From Bolinopsis microptera (taxonomy: Eukaryota > Ctenophora > Tentaculata > Lobata > Bolinopsidae): 64,000 nucleotides of DNA. The stretch lies in NCBI RefSeq assembly GCF_026151205.1, contig NC_087078.1:5039675-5103674 (forward strand), read 5' to 3'. A program made the translations under genes and the position numbers. Positions 1-12,655 of this stretch are shown here, in pieces (positions within the stretch are counted from its first letter, which is position 1; each line of letters begins with the position of its first letter). The notes under the pieces are model-generated. The model did no database searches and was not told the DNA's origin. It worked only from the letters and a program-made list of their open reading frames with translations.

Positions 1-1229
1 TATTAATTGGACCTAAACAAGAAATGCGGCCGCTTTTCTTTTGTGGATGGCCGCTCAATTTCCCGATCCGTGATGGCGTATTTATCATATTCCATACAAC
101 CTGGGGACGGCCCAGTCTTTACTGTTTATATAAACATGCAAATGTGGCGAAGTGACATGCCGACTGCCGAGCGCCGCCCAGTTAATATATAATTCTATAT
201 TGAATTTGAAAATCGTGTATACTTCTATGTAACCATATGTTTATTGTTTATGCAACCTGACACGGATCTGTGCAAAATAGTAATACCAACTCAAAATAAT
301 AATAATATGCTATTAATTAGTGCCTAGTGGGATACGTACATGATGAAATTAATAATGTACTTGGTTGGTTCAGCGCCGCGCGCCAACAATTATATAATTC
401 AGATTGTCACGCAAAATAACTTTGCGCAGGTAGTCACGTGGGCGATAACAGTGCTCGCAGGCACGTTCGGTCGCACACACGGTCGCCCACACGGTCGCAA
501 AGCTACCATATAAAAAAAAACCTCGATCGCTAACCCTTGTCCTTGACTCTTTTGTGCCTTCGGCACTTTGAGTCATGGATCGGGAAAAAATGTAACGCGC
601 GAAGTGTATTATTGTGGCATGAATAAAGGTTGTTGTTCGTTACTGTAGCATTTATCAGCGCGCGCCGCCGGCGTGGGTAACGAATTATCAAAATAAGTTT
701 TGAAAATAAAAGTTGCATTCAGTGCCATTAAATGCTCTAAAAATCGTCCGTGTGGTAAGATTCTGATTACAGGACAAAACAATTAAGCACAGAAGTATCG
801 AATATCAGCGTGAATATTACAATACGAGTTATTAAACATCCTTAACTGATGATGTCCTTGAATGACCCATTCTAATTTGAGTATTGCATTTGGCTAAAGA
901 TTAATATAAGTTGTCTGGTAGAACAATAAAATTCTCAGTTGTGCTACCAGATTTCGTTCAAATTACTTAGCAATATAAACTTTGTCCGCACCTATATTAA
1001 TACGTGATTACTCTATAACCTATTTATCTATCTTTATTGCCTATCTAATGTCGGAATGTCCACAACTGAGCCAGCAATACTTGTCGTATGCTATGTGGGA
1101 CAATGGGACAGGGAAATGGATGAATTAATGATCACGATTCATGACAAAACTGGGAAAAAAGGACCTGCCCCAGTTGAGCGATGCGTTTTTGTAAATGTAT
1201 TTAGTTGATAAACATTATAAACTAAGCAT
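1..1229. other. gene-free upstream stretch
   Basis: I see no convincing coding exon here. WDR47 must have 5' exons upstream of 1475, but none could be matched in this stretch, so they probably lie beyond the left edge. The stretch holds a diverged short repeat at 99-185 (listed separately) and GC-rich CpG-containing patches around 440-500 and 655-675. The rest is AT-rich without visible structure. Confidence 0.5.
99..185 (+). repeat. short dispersed repeat, family B-like, diverged copy
   Basis: It starts with an imperfect hairpin (CTGGG/CCCAG) and ends in GCGCCGCCCAGTTAA. The same end occurs at 5007-5079 and 12561-12636, and near 11880-11897 as a 3' end only. No clean target-site duplication was found for this copy, so its limits are approximate. 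Confidence 0.4.
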
Positions 1230-1303
1230 GGCCGTGTAGCTCAGTTGGTTAGAGCATCGTTCTAATAACGCGAATGTCCAGGGTTCGACCCCCTGCATGG
1301 CCA
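1230..1303 (+). tRNA. tRNA-Ile (AAT anticodon)
   Basis: A 74-nt cloverleaf can be folded by eye. The 7-bp acceptor stem is GGCCGTG/CATGGCC with one G-U pair, and the discriminator base is A at 1303. The D arm is GCTC...GAGC. The anticodon loop CTAATAA (1262-1268) gives anticodon AAT at 1264-1266. The T arm CAGGG-TTCGACC-CCCTG is perfect. A T run at about 1310-1318 could terminate pol III. The anticodon stem TCGTT/CGCGA contains one T-C mismatch and one G-T pair, where animal tRNA-Ile(AAT) normally has a better-paired stem. It is either a slightly decayed copy or a tolerated mismatch. It lies on the same strand as WDR47, only 171 bp before the first visible WDR47 exon, so it is probably inside a WDR47 intron. 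Confidence 0.88.
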
Positions 1304-1401
1304 GCAGTGAAATTTTTTTGAAATCTTTTTCTGCAGTCTGTCTCGATATCCATCCCCGGATCCTCCATGAGGACTTTATATTTTCAATCATTCGAATTTA
1401 A

Positions 1402-3880
<2,479 letters not shown>

Positions 3881-4735
3881 ATCATGAGATGTTTTCTTTT
3901 TCGTTTTAAGTGACGGGACTGTTGGTATGGTTATGAAAAGTACGATTTGCGTGCTTTTGAGGACGACTTTAGTTTTGATTTGATCCAGAATATCTGATAT
4001 TATATTTTTTACGTAACGGCATGAATCAGAAATATAAAAAGTCAAAGTATTCGTCTTCCTGTCTTTATTTATTAATAGATTATACAGTGTATACAGTAGT
4101 ACGATGATGGTTTTTGTCAATGACATGATAGCATAGATTATCCTTTTCTTCCTTATCTACATTTTTGATTTTGAAATTTGAGTGTTCCCAGTATTAATTT
4201 CTTTATCAACCGTGTCTTGAACCGACAATGTATCGCTATAACTCTTTCAGTTATTTTCATAGCTTTTGGCGTATTTACGTAGTTTGACTTCAGTTACAAG
4301 GCATATGCTCTACCAATTGGAATTGTCAGCTGTCGACGAAAACTTGGAAGAAGTTATAATCATAAACAATTGTTTAGTGATTGATTAAATTAATGATTTT
4401 TGTACGTTTCCATAAACTTTCTTAACTTTAAGTTTAACCTAATCGTGTGGTAGAGAACATGTGACATAGTGGCAGCATGTTGCAATGATCTAACTGCAAA
4501 TTGTTTTTTCATTACATAAGGAGTATAAATAAGTTTTAGAGCTTTGTGTGTTTTGTGTGTTTTGTAAGTTATCACTTTTCCGAACGCTTCACTAAAATAC
4601 GCTTCTCTAGAAGTAGAACAGCTCATTATTACTTTCTATGGGATGATTCACATATTACCAAACTAGGAAGAAAAACTACTGTAATTTCTATTGTTTACAC
4701 AGTAACCTATGTGATGATCCTTTCCTAGTCTTTAT
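3881..4735. other. intergenic, WDR47 3' flank
   Basis: AT-rich with no coding signal. A degraded tRNA-like string on the minus strand at about 4285-4335 was considered and rejected. Confidence 0.5.
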
Positions 4736-4827
4736 TTGTAGGTTTACAACCTACCAGGACGCGCGCCGAGTTGGACTCGTCGACGGTCCAATATATGGAA
4801 CAGATATTTTACGAGTATCACCCGTTA
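4736..4827 (+). repeat. ultrashort dispersed unit, family A, copy 1
   Basis: A 92-bp unit flanked by a perfect 9-bp direct repeat, AGTCTTTAT (4727-4735 and 4828-4836). It begins with the perfect hairpin GTAGGTT-TAC-AACCTAC, has a GC-rich middle (ACGCGCGCCGAGTTGG) and ends TATCACCCGTTA. It has no terminal inverted repeats and no poly(A) tail. Copies 2-4 are at 5723-5803, 5979-6009 plus 11286-11348, and 21682-21759. Confidence 0.85.
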
Positions 4828-5006
4828 AGTCTTTATCATATCTGATTTTACGTGATTCAAATTTTTCAAGATACAAATATTATCAGATCAATTTACACTC
4901 GTGATTACTTCTTTTCTTTTTACAAGTTAGAGTAGAGAAACAAGTAAAGAAACTTAACCGCCGGGTCAGCGCGCCCGCAACGGCGCGAAAGCACAAGCTA
5001 AGATGA

Positions 5007-5079
5007 ACCTAGGCTATAATTTTCATAAACATAAAGATTTGGCGGAATGATAGCTGAGCGCCGCCCGGCCGCCCAGTAA
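5007..5079 (+). repeat. short dispersed repeat, family B copy
   Basis: Shares GGCTATAAT...TTCATAAACATA with the TSD-flanked copy at 12561-12636, and the ending CTGAGCG...GCCCAGTAA. The 3' part folds as GGCGG/CCGCC. No clear TSD was found here. Confidence 0.6.
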
Positions 5080-5722
5080 ATGGTAAAAGGGCTTTTACTA
5101 CTTAGAGCAAACTTTGACCATTTTAATATAACGTGTGATACTGAAAGATTTACACTACAATTGACAATACTTTTACTTATTTACACTACAATACTTTGTA
5201 TATTGTACTTTAACTTAAGTTGCGAAGTTCGTACAACATTGAGCTAGATAGTGCGCCATCGACAGTGAGCCGCGCGTGCCGACTGTAGTAGGATGGTTTT
5301 TTAGCGCTAATTTCGGCCAGTACAGCACAAAATTCTTGAAACAAATGCGACGCATTTGAAATGCGTATTAAGTAACTTTTACTTGATCCAATTTTAACAA
5401 AAATTAGTTAGCTTAGCTTACTCATAGACTTCACATGGCCATGTGTATACGCAATACGTGTACTGCGTGACGCGCTTGTTTCACAAGTAGAATATATTTG
5501 TATCACGTTGCGACCCCCACGGTCGTTTCACTGTGGTCCTGACGCGACGATACAGGGGAGCCGCGCACTTCGTGCGCGGCGGGTCATACAACGTATGACA
5601 AGAATGTATTTTTTGCGCTGATTCCGAATCACCCCTCATGACGTGAAGTAAAATACTTTCCTGGAGAGTTATCAGTTATGGGAAAACTATTTTGGTCACG
5701 TGAAATACAGGCTAGTAAAACA

Positions 5723-5803
5723 TTAACGGGTGATATTCGTAAAATGTCTGTTCCATCGACGAGTCCAACTCGGCGCTCGTCCTGGTAGGTTGTAAACCTA
5801 CAT
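5723..5803 (-). repeat. ultrashort dispersed unit, family A, copy 2
   Basis: Inverted copy of the 4736-4827 unit, flanked by the 8-bp direct repeat GTAAAACA (5715-5722 and 5804-5811). It lacks the short segment between GGTCC and GGAAC seen in copy 1. Together with copy 1 it looks like a TIR pair around 1 kb, but each copy has its own distinct TSD, so the two inserted separately. Confidence 0.8.
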
Positions 5804-5832
5804 GTAAAACACGAATTCGATTGTAATTAGAT

Positions 5833-5890
5833 GTTAGAGTTAGGGTTGTGGTCGGGGTTATGGTTAGGGTTAGGATTGGGATTAGAGTAT
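5833..5890 (+). repeat. degenerate telomere-like TTAGGG run
   Basis: Imperfect GTTAGGGTTAGG-type units (about seven, several mutated). Likely an interstitial telomeric remnant; too short and degenerate to be a chromosome end. Confidence 0.5.
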
Positions 5891-6028
5891 ATGTAAAACC
5901 GTTTTGTTCCGCTGTAAAACCATAAAAACAAAAGTGAAGTGATAATTTTTGGGCGAGCGATTTAGTAAAAGCCAAAGGTTAACGGGTGATACTCGTAAAA
6001 TATTTGTTTTAAATTCGCTGAAAAATAG

Positions 6029-6625
6029 TTTTCCCTGAAAATCGCTGAACCTCAGCGACCCAAACGGGTGTTAGTATTATCAGACAGTAAAAACTCTTCT
6101 TTCGACTGTTCCAAGTTTAAAGCGCCCGTAGTTGCCTTCCGCGAAAATCTCTTCCTGCTGCGCGATCTCGAGGAACACAAAGAATCTATCAAATCCTCGG
6201 ACATAGTTCTTATTAGTGCTGGGGTAAACGACATGAGGAAAAATGGTGTGAACGCCCGAATTTTGCATGATCATGTCAGAAACTTTGTCGCACAGTATCC
6301 GAAAACCCAGTTTCTATTTGATTCCGTTACAAACGTGACCATGAATGCAGACCCGTACAATGTACTGAACCCGAACATTAACTTCTTCAATCAGCTTATG
6401 TTTAAATGCTCCCTTCGTCATGCCAACATACATCTGTTTGATAACTTATCGTTCGGATGGGGTCATCTAGCACGTGACGGCCTACACTTTAACTACAGCG
6501 GACAGAAAGTCACGTCTGATACCTGGGTCCATGTTGTATTAGTCTGCCTTGGACTTAGACGTGGCCCTTTACCACTACGTTATGACTTTGTGAAATTGCA
6601 TGAAGAGTCTCAGTCCTGGAAATGA
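6029..6625 (+). pseudogene. LINE ORF1 remnant, SGNH/GDSL-like esterase domain
   Basis: Open from 6029 to a TGA at 6623-6625 with no natural ATG at its start; the element is 5'-truncated upstream. SGNH hydrolase signatures are visible: block I VLVLSDSKNS (SDS in place of GDS), the GxND-type block ISAGVNDMR, and the catalytic DxxH block RDGLHFN. Esterase domains of this kind are known in ORF1 of CR1/L2-type LINEs. I infer it belongs to the same element as ORF2 because both lie between the two halves of one interrupted repeat. Its long distance from ORF2 (657 bp) is unusual, so a separate origin stays possible. Confidence 0.65.
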
Positions 6626-7282
6626 ACGATAACTCCATTTAACAGAATAGTAAAGTTTCAAACTAGAGATCAAAGTATAAATCGTATGTGATCAAATATT
6701 TATTTAAGTCTTTAGAAATGCACTGAACACAAGAAACAAAATCAATTTCCAACAAAATAATACTTACTACAAACTTTATGCTCGGCCTTGTAACTTGATG
6801 CAAGAGTAGTGAATTTAATGTCTAATCTTTTTAGAGAGATAACGCCGATGATAAGGCGACTTACATTAAAAAGTAATTAGTACACGTAATTTGCCACACG
6901 CGATTCCGGTGCCATGTACTCGGCACTGAAATACATTGTACACACACTGCACTATGCAGATACACTGACAGACACACTGACTAGTGACTTACAACAACAC
7001 AAGCTAGCTGTTGCCAAGTGCAACATAAAATGTCTGAATCTCTACGGTTGCTAGGTAACCAAAAAGTATTGTAAACACAGTTTTTCGTTTTTCAATTTTT
7101 CATTTTTGACGATAATCTCTCACACAGAACTGAAAGTTCTCGTTAGATTTATCAAATTAATTTTCTTATTTTTCTTACTTCTTCCTCTGTTTTCTCCTCC
7201 TCATTTTTCTTTCTCTCGGTATATCTATATAGACCGCAGGTATAAATACTTATCGGTGAATCTCGGTAATTGTAATCTTTAA

Positions 7283-10200
7283 ATGTCAAGCTTACCTAAA
7301 GCGAAAGTTTGTGATAAATGTAACAAACGTATTCCAAAAAACACGCCTCTGCTTACTTGCTCACTTTGCAACGACACCAAGCATCCTAAATGTATGAGAC
7401 TCTCGAAATCTGATTCCCTGCACATAATATCTTCAGGCTTTTCTTGGACCTGTTACGATTGTTTAGCTAGTGCCCTCCCTATCAATGCGTGCCATTCACC
7501 AGTCGAGAAGCCTGCATTCGGGCCTGTATTCAAAGTTAAATGCAATTCCTGTGCAGGATGGTGCTATTCACCAAAAAACCTAAGATATTGTAACTGGTGT
7601 GGAAAAAGTATACATTCCAAGTGTATGAAACACGAGTTAGGTTGTAAAACATGTTGTGAATCTATGATTCCTGGTTTCAACTACGAACCACACCATCTAC
7701 TTGATGATTACAGCCACCTACATGACTTATTTTTTAATCCATATGATAGAGAAAACATTGCAAATGAAATAGGTAATCAACTTGATGATGAACAGGACAG
7801 GGAGTACTTTGATGAAATTTCAAATATACTGGTAGAATGTAGATATAAGGAACAGAAGCACGTACAGAACTCAGGAGCAAACGAGCTGAAATTATTTTCA
7901 CTGAATATTCGATCGCTGATCAAGAATATTGAACACCTGCGAGAAAACATAGAAACATACTGCAAGTACGATGTCCTATGTCTGAATGAAACCAATCTCA
8001 TTGAATCCAATTTGCCCAATGGCGTAACTGATATTTTACTCGAGGGTTTCCATGAACCTCTACTTAAGGGCCCAAACAGAACTTCGGGTCGGGGTGGTGG
8101 TCTTGCAATTTATATCAGTAAGCGAGTGTGTGAGTTTGAGAATATTGAACAATTTATTCCTAATCTCCGGGACGTAGATGAGATCACCAAATCGGCAGGT
8201 GAATTCATGTTAGTGAAAATTAACAACTGTAAAGGACTCAACAAAACCAAACTAATTGTTGACGTTTATAGGTCTCCATCACGTGACCCCGATAAGTTCA
8301 TAGCTTTACTTGATTCGGTACTATTAAGCCTAGACCGTCACAACAGAAAACACATAATGTTTGCTGGAGATTTTAATTTAGACCTCATAAACCACAGCAA
8401 CAATGTACATTGCCAAAATCTAGTGGACACCATGTCGAAATACGGTTTTTTTCAGCTTGTTGCACGACCAACACGAGTTACAAGTCACAGCAGGACCTTA
8501 ATTGATCATGTCTACAGCAACGATGTTCAGCATACTCTCAGTTGCAATGTCCTGACAGTTGACATTTCAGACCATTTTGCCACCTTGACTACGATCTCTC
8601 TTGGTGATTTCTCTTACAGTCCTGCTACTGATCGATCCAAAACCGAACGATCACAAAAGCGTGATACACGTGCATTCAATGCCGCTAATAACTTAAAATT
8701 TTACGAACTGATCGACGCTGAAAATTGGGAGCAAATAACATCAAACATGGATGCTAATGAGCAGTATGATAAGTTCAACGAAATTTACAACAAGCACTAT
8801 AACACCGCGTACCCAATCAAATCTAAGCATGTCAGAAGGATGAATGAAAGGAAAAACCCCAAGCCTTTTATTCTGCCGTGGCTTGAAGACGCGTGTGCTC
8901 GAAAAAACTTGATGTATTTTGAATCCACAGTTTGCCCCACACAGAAAAATGTTGCTACGTACAAAAAATTAAAAAAATTTTGTGAAAAACATATCAATCT
9001 AGCAAGGGACAAATACCACAAAAAATACTTTGAAGAATATCAGTACAATTCCAAGAAACAGTGGGAGATGATAAATAAACTTCTAGGCAGGAAAGCTAAG
9101 CAAAATTCCAAATTCAAATTGCGGAGAGATGATGGAAACTTGATAAATTCGAACCGCGATGTTGCTGAACATTTTAACACGTACTTTGCTAATATAGCAA
9201 CTAGAATCAAAGAGCAGATCAGTGCGCGTACCACTTTCGACCCTGGCGGGCATGCAAGATATTTAGACAGCCAGGTTGAGGAGAGCATGTTCATCTCGCC
9301 CACTGATCCTGTCGAAATCCAACGAACAATCTGTACCTTGAAAAATAAGGCCACACAGGATGTAAAAGTTGAGCCGCTCAAGATTGCCAAGGATTGTCTT
9401 TAGTTTTGTGAAATACTCTCAAATGTAGTAAATTCTTCCTTCAATGAAGGCTGCTTTCCGACATCACTGAAAATTGCAAAGGTAGTTCCTATCCTTAAGG
9501 GAGGCTCAAAACTAGATGTGAAAAACTACAGACCAATATCATTGCTCTGCACCTTTTCAAAAATCTATGAGAAACTCATGCACAGAAGAGTCCTTGACTT
9601 CCTAGAGCGACATAGCACTTTATTTGAAGGACAATACGGTTTTCGGCCGGGTCGGTCGTGTGAACATGCGCTCCTCGATGCTACCAACACGATTAGACAC
9701 AACCTCTCCAAAAAAGAGGTCTCTCTTCTCCTCCTACTTGATTTTAGCAAAGCGTTTGATGTAATTTCCCACGATATTCTCTTAGACAAACTGTATCATT
9801 ATGGTATAAGAGGACTAGCACACCAATGGTTCAAGTCTTATCTAAGTTCCAGGAGTCAGTATGTTTCAATAGGGGGCACAAATTCTTCCTCACAGTCTAT
9901 GAGACACGGAGTGCCGCAAGGCAGTATTCTAGGACCTTTACTTTTCATAATATATATCAATGACATGCCAAAAATCAAATCGTACGATAAATTTGTTTTA
10001 TATGCTGACGACGCAAACATAATTATATCTGGTAAAAATCATCAAGAAATACTACAAAAGATGACAGAATTTTCTCCTTTATTGATAAACTGGGTAGATC
10101 AAAATGGTCTTTCGTTAAACCTTAAGAAAACGTGCTACATGCTCCTCTCACCCAACAGAACCTCAACACCTGACGTAAATATTCAAATTGCAGGCACCAC

Positions 10201-10945
10201 TATTGAGCGAAAAACTGAGGCCCGATTTCTTGGCATAATTGTTGACGAAAAATTGACTTGGACCAGTCACATTACTGCTCTTAAAGCGAAAATGATGCGG
10301 TATATTGGTATTATGTACAAAATAAAAAGTCGGCTGCCGATTAAAGTTAGACTCCAGATATACCAAAGCTTTGTACAGTCTCATATAAACTATTGTTCAT
10401 TGATATGGGGTTTTGCTGCAAAAAGCCATATAGATGCTTTATTCAGCAAACAGAAGCAAGGAATAAGGGCTATTATGCCTGGCTTCGTAAACTACTACTT
10501 TAAGGAAGGTGCCTTACCACAACACACAAAGCCATTTTTCAGTGAACATGAAATTCTCACTGTGCATGGTCTTATCGTTTACAACTCAATTATCTTGATG
10601 CATAAAGTTAAAAACATGCCACAATTAGTCCCCAAAAACATCTCTCAAGCTTTTCCCGCCGACATACCCACAAAACTTTCTGATCACACGTCAGCCTGCT
10701 CCTGGCTCCAGTTATACGGGAAAAGACACTTTCAAAACAGTATTTACTACAAGGGACCACTGCTCTCTGTCTTCGCAGACAAAGCAGACGTTACTACACT
10801 TCCGACATTATTTTCGATAAATCTGTTCAAGACTAGTGCCAAGAAAATGCTACTTAATCTTCAAAGTGATGGTGATGTTAACGAGTGGCAACCATTCCTA
10901 CTGCACAATGTTCCTGGCCTAAGACAGTCTAGACGTGAAATTTAA
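7283..10945 (+). pseudogene. LINE ORF2: PHD fingers, endonuclease, reverse transcriptase; one in-frame TAG
   Basis: One continuous reading frame of 1,220 codons from ATG 7283 to TAA 10945, broken only by TAG at 9401-9403 (codon 707), between the endonuclease and the reverse transcriptase. Residues 10-60 form a PHD-like Cys/His finger and 85-130 a second zinc cluster. About 205-435 is an APE-type endonuclease (FSLNIRS, AGDFNLDL, TLIDHVYS, VDISDHF). About 735-1010 is the reverse transcriptase (NYRPISLL, GFRPGRSCEHAL, LDFSKAFD, GVPQGSILGPLLF, YADD, FLGIIVDE). It would copy the element RNA at the nicked target. The TAG is followed by TTT, not a known leaky context, so a simple nonsense mutation is most likely. 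Confidence 0.9.
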
Positions 10946-11358
10946 ACTTATAACATCATTAATCACTGATGGTAAAATTTTACACAAAATTTTAAAAACA
11001 ATAGTCCAAGCTGTTCAGTGCAAGTCTAAACTTCTTAACCTATAGGATCGATATTATGGATGTGTAATATCATGTGTAGCGTGAAGCGTCGTGTTTTTTA
11101 AATCTGTAGTTCATAGTACTTCATGATCACAGTGTACTTTTTGATAACAGTGTGCAGTGCCCTTTCCAGAGGGTTTGTTTTAAAAAGAATTCTTTAATTT
11201 TCTTCTATTTTATATCTATTACTGTTTGTATTACAATTTTGAGTAAACATTAATCGAGTAAACCGCTCGATTCCCAATCAATCAATCAAATATTAGACCG
11301 CGTCGACGAGTCCAACTCTGCGCGCGTCTTGATAGCTTATAAACCTACAAGCCAAAGG

Positions 11359-12551
11359 GTGCAATATAAACTCAAAAATAGGGCCGCGCATTAGGATTGA
11401 CGTGAAAGGTAACATAAACAAGCCGAAAATTATATAAACCTCCTATTTACTTCAGTAAAATAACACTGTCGATCGACAGTTCCGTGCGGCCAGTTACTTT
11501 TCCACATGTTCACCTTTTCCATTTCCCGTTCCAGCAGTTCAACTTTTCTTATCTGTGCCATGCCATTTAAGTATTTACCTATCTTTATTCTTCAATGAAA
11601 CTAATCAATGAAACTAATAAATCAATGTTTTAGCTCATTTTACAAAGTCAAATATTTAAAACAATTAAAATTGTATAGTGCTCAATTTGTAAATGACCAG
11701 TTGATCTTTGCTATTGGAAGTTTGTCAAGGACTGGCAGCTAGCGGGGGCAAGGAATGCACGGGCTTAGGGGCTTTTGTGCACACCAGAACACTAGCTCGG
11801 TAGATTTTTGGAAACTAGAAGGACTGAAAACTAAAATTGTTTTTGATGGAGGCTGAGGCATCATTCTTGCTAGTGTACTGAGCGCTGCCCAGTAAATTTA
11901 TAATTGCATTGTAGAACGATACCAGAAACGATGTGAGAAAGTTTTAATAAAATTATTGTATATTTACTTTTGAATTTAAAAAATCTAATTTGAGAATGAA
12001 GTTTAAAGAAATTTTAATTAGCACTGTATAGTTTAAGATATTTATAGCTTATTATAACCATTGATACAAAGGCCATAATCTTTCGCCAGCTCTCCAATAT
12101 CCACCTTGAAAGCTTGAAGCTGCATTTTATATCCTTGAACTACACAATATAAACCAAAGAATGTTTTAGTGTAGACTTTTTGTCACAACAAGACTGCAAC
12201 CTATAATAACAACTATAAACAGAACCCCTAATGTCTGCTTACAATTTTTCTTCTAGTCCTAATCTGAGCCTTGTCTCTATAAACTTAACTGAACTAGCGT
12301 TTCGGTGTGTGCAAAAGCTTCCAGGCACGCGCATTCCTTGCCCCGTTAGTTACCTGTCCTTCCAAAACCAAACTAGCAGTCAAGGACAAAAAGTCATACA
12401 CCAAATGGGCATTATATTTTATGAATTGTTTTACATCTTTTTATTCTGTAAAAATGTGCTAAAATTAAATTTCTTGTTTCATTGAAAAATTTCTTGTTTC
12501 ATTGAAAAGAAACACTACCAACAGTGGTGAATACAATTATTCACTTCGTTC
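11359..12551. other. gene-free repeat-rich stretch
   Basis: No coding signal. A family B-like 3' end (CTGAGCGCTGCCCAGTAA) is present near 11877-11896. Otherwise AT-rich. Confidence 0.5.
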
Positions 12552-12560
12552 AGCATCTGT

Positions 12561-12636
12561 TACCTGGGGATCCCAGGCTATAATGTTCATAAACATAGAG
12601 ATTCGGCGGAATAACAGGCTGAGCGACGCCCAGTAA
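12561..12636 (+). repeat. ultrashort dispersed unit, family B, with TSD
   Basis: A 76-bp unit flanked by a perfect 9-bp direct repeat AGCATCTGT (12552-12560 and 12637-12645). It begins with the hairpin CCTGGG-GAT-CCCAGG (6-bp stem, 3-nt loop) and ends GAGCGACGCCCAGTAA. The layout, a 5' tight hairpin followed by a GC-rich half and a CCC.GTAA end, parallels family A although the sequences differ. Confidence 0.8.
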
Positions 12637-12655
12637 AGCATCTGTAGTTGTATCC

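Larger units (their letters stand above)
6010..11287 (+). mobile_element. CR1-like non-LTR retrotransposon, 5'-truncated, nested in family A unit
   Basis: About 5.3 kb, bounded by the two halves of an older short unit. Order: truncated ORF1 remnant with an SGNH hydrolase-like domain, a 657-bp spacer, ORF2 (PHD-type zinc fingers, APE-type endonuclease, reverse transcriptase), a roughly 340-bp 3' UTR, and a 3' end of (AATC)n at about 11271-11287. A terminal microsatellite instead of poly(A) and no long TSD fit the CR1/L2/Rex group. The 5' end falls inside ORF1, the usual result of incomplete reverse transcription. The copy looks fairly young: ORF2 is intact apart from one stop codon. Confidence 0.8.
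5979..11348 (-). repeat. family A copy 3, split by a LINE
   Basis: The 3' portion of the unit is at 5979-6009 and the 5' portion at about 11286-11348. The outer edges carry the same 10-bp direct repeat AAGCCAAAGG (5969-5978 and 11349-11358). Everything between about 6010 and 11287 is therefore a later insertion, which is how the LINE limits below were set. Confidence 0.8.

Noticed and set aside
4285-4335. tRNA-like string on the minus strand (TTGGTAGAGCATATGCCTTG)
   Set aside because: D-arm-like similarity only; no acceptor stem, no matching anticodon stem and no T arm.
4736-5803. A 1-kb DNA transposon with family A units as its TIRs
   Set aside because: Each unit has its own, different TSD, so they are two independent insertions in opposite orientation.
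5833-5890. Chromosome end or subtelomere
   Set aside because: Only a short degenerate TTAGGG-like run, with ordinary genes on the left side.
12231-12485. 84-codon open frame
   Set aside because: No domain, AT-rich, no splice or family support; likely chance.
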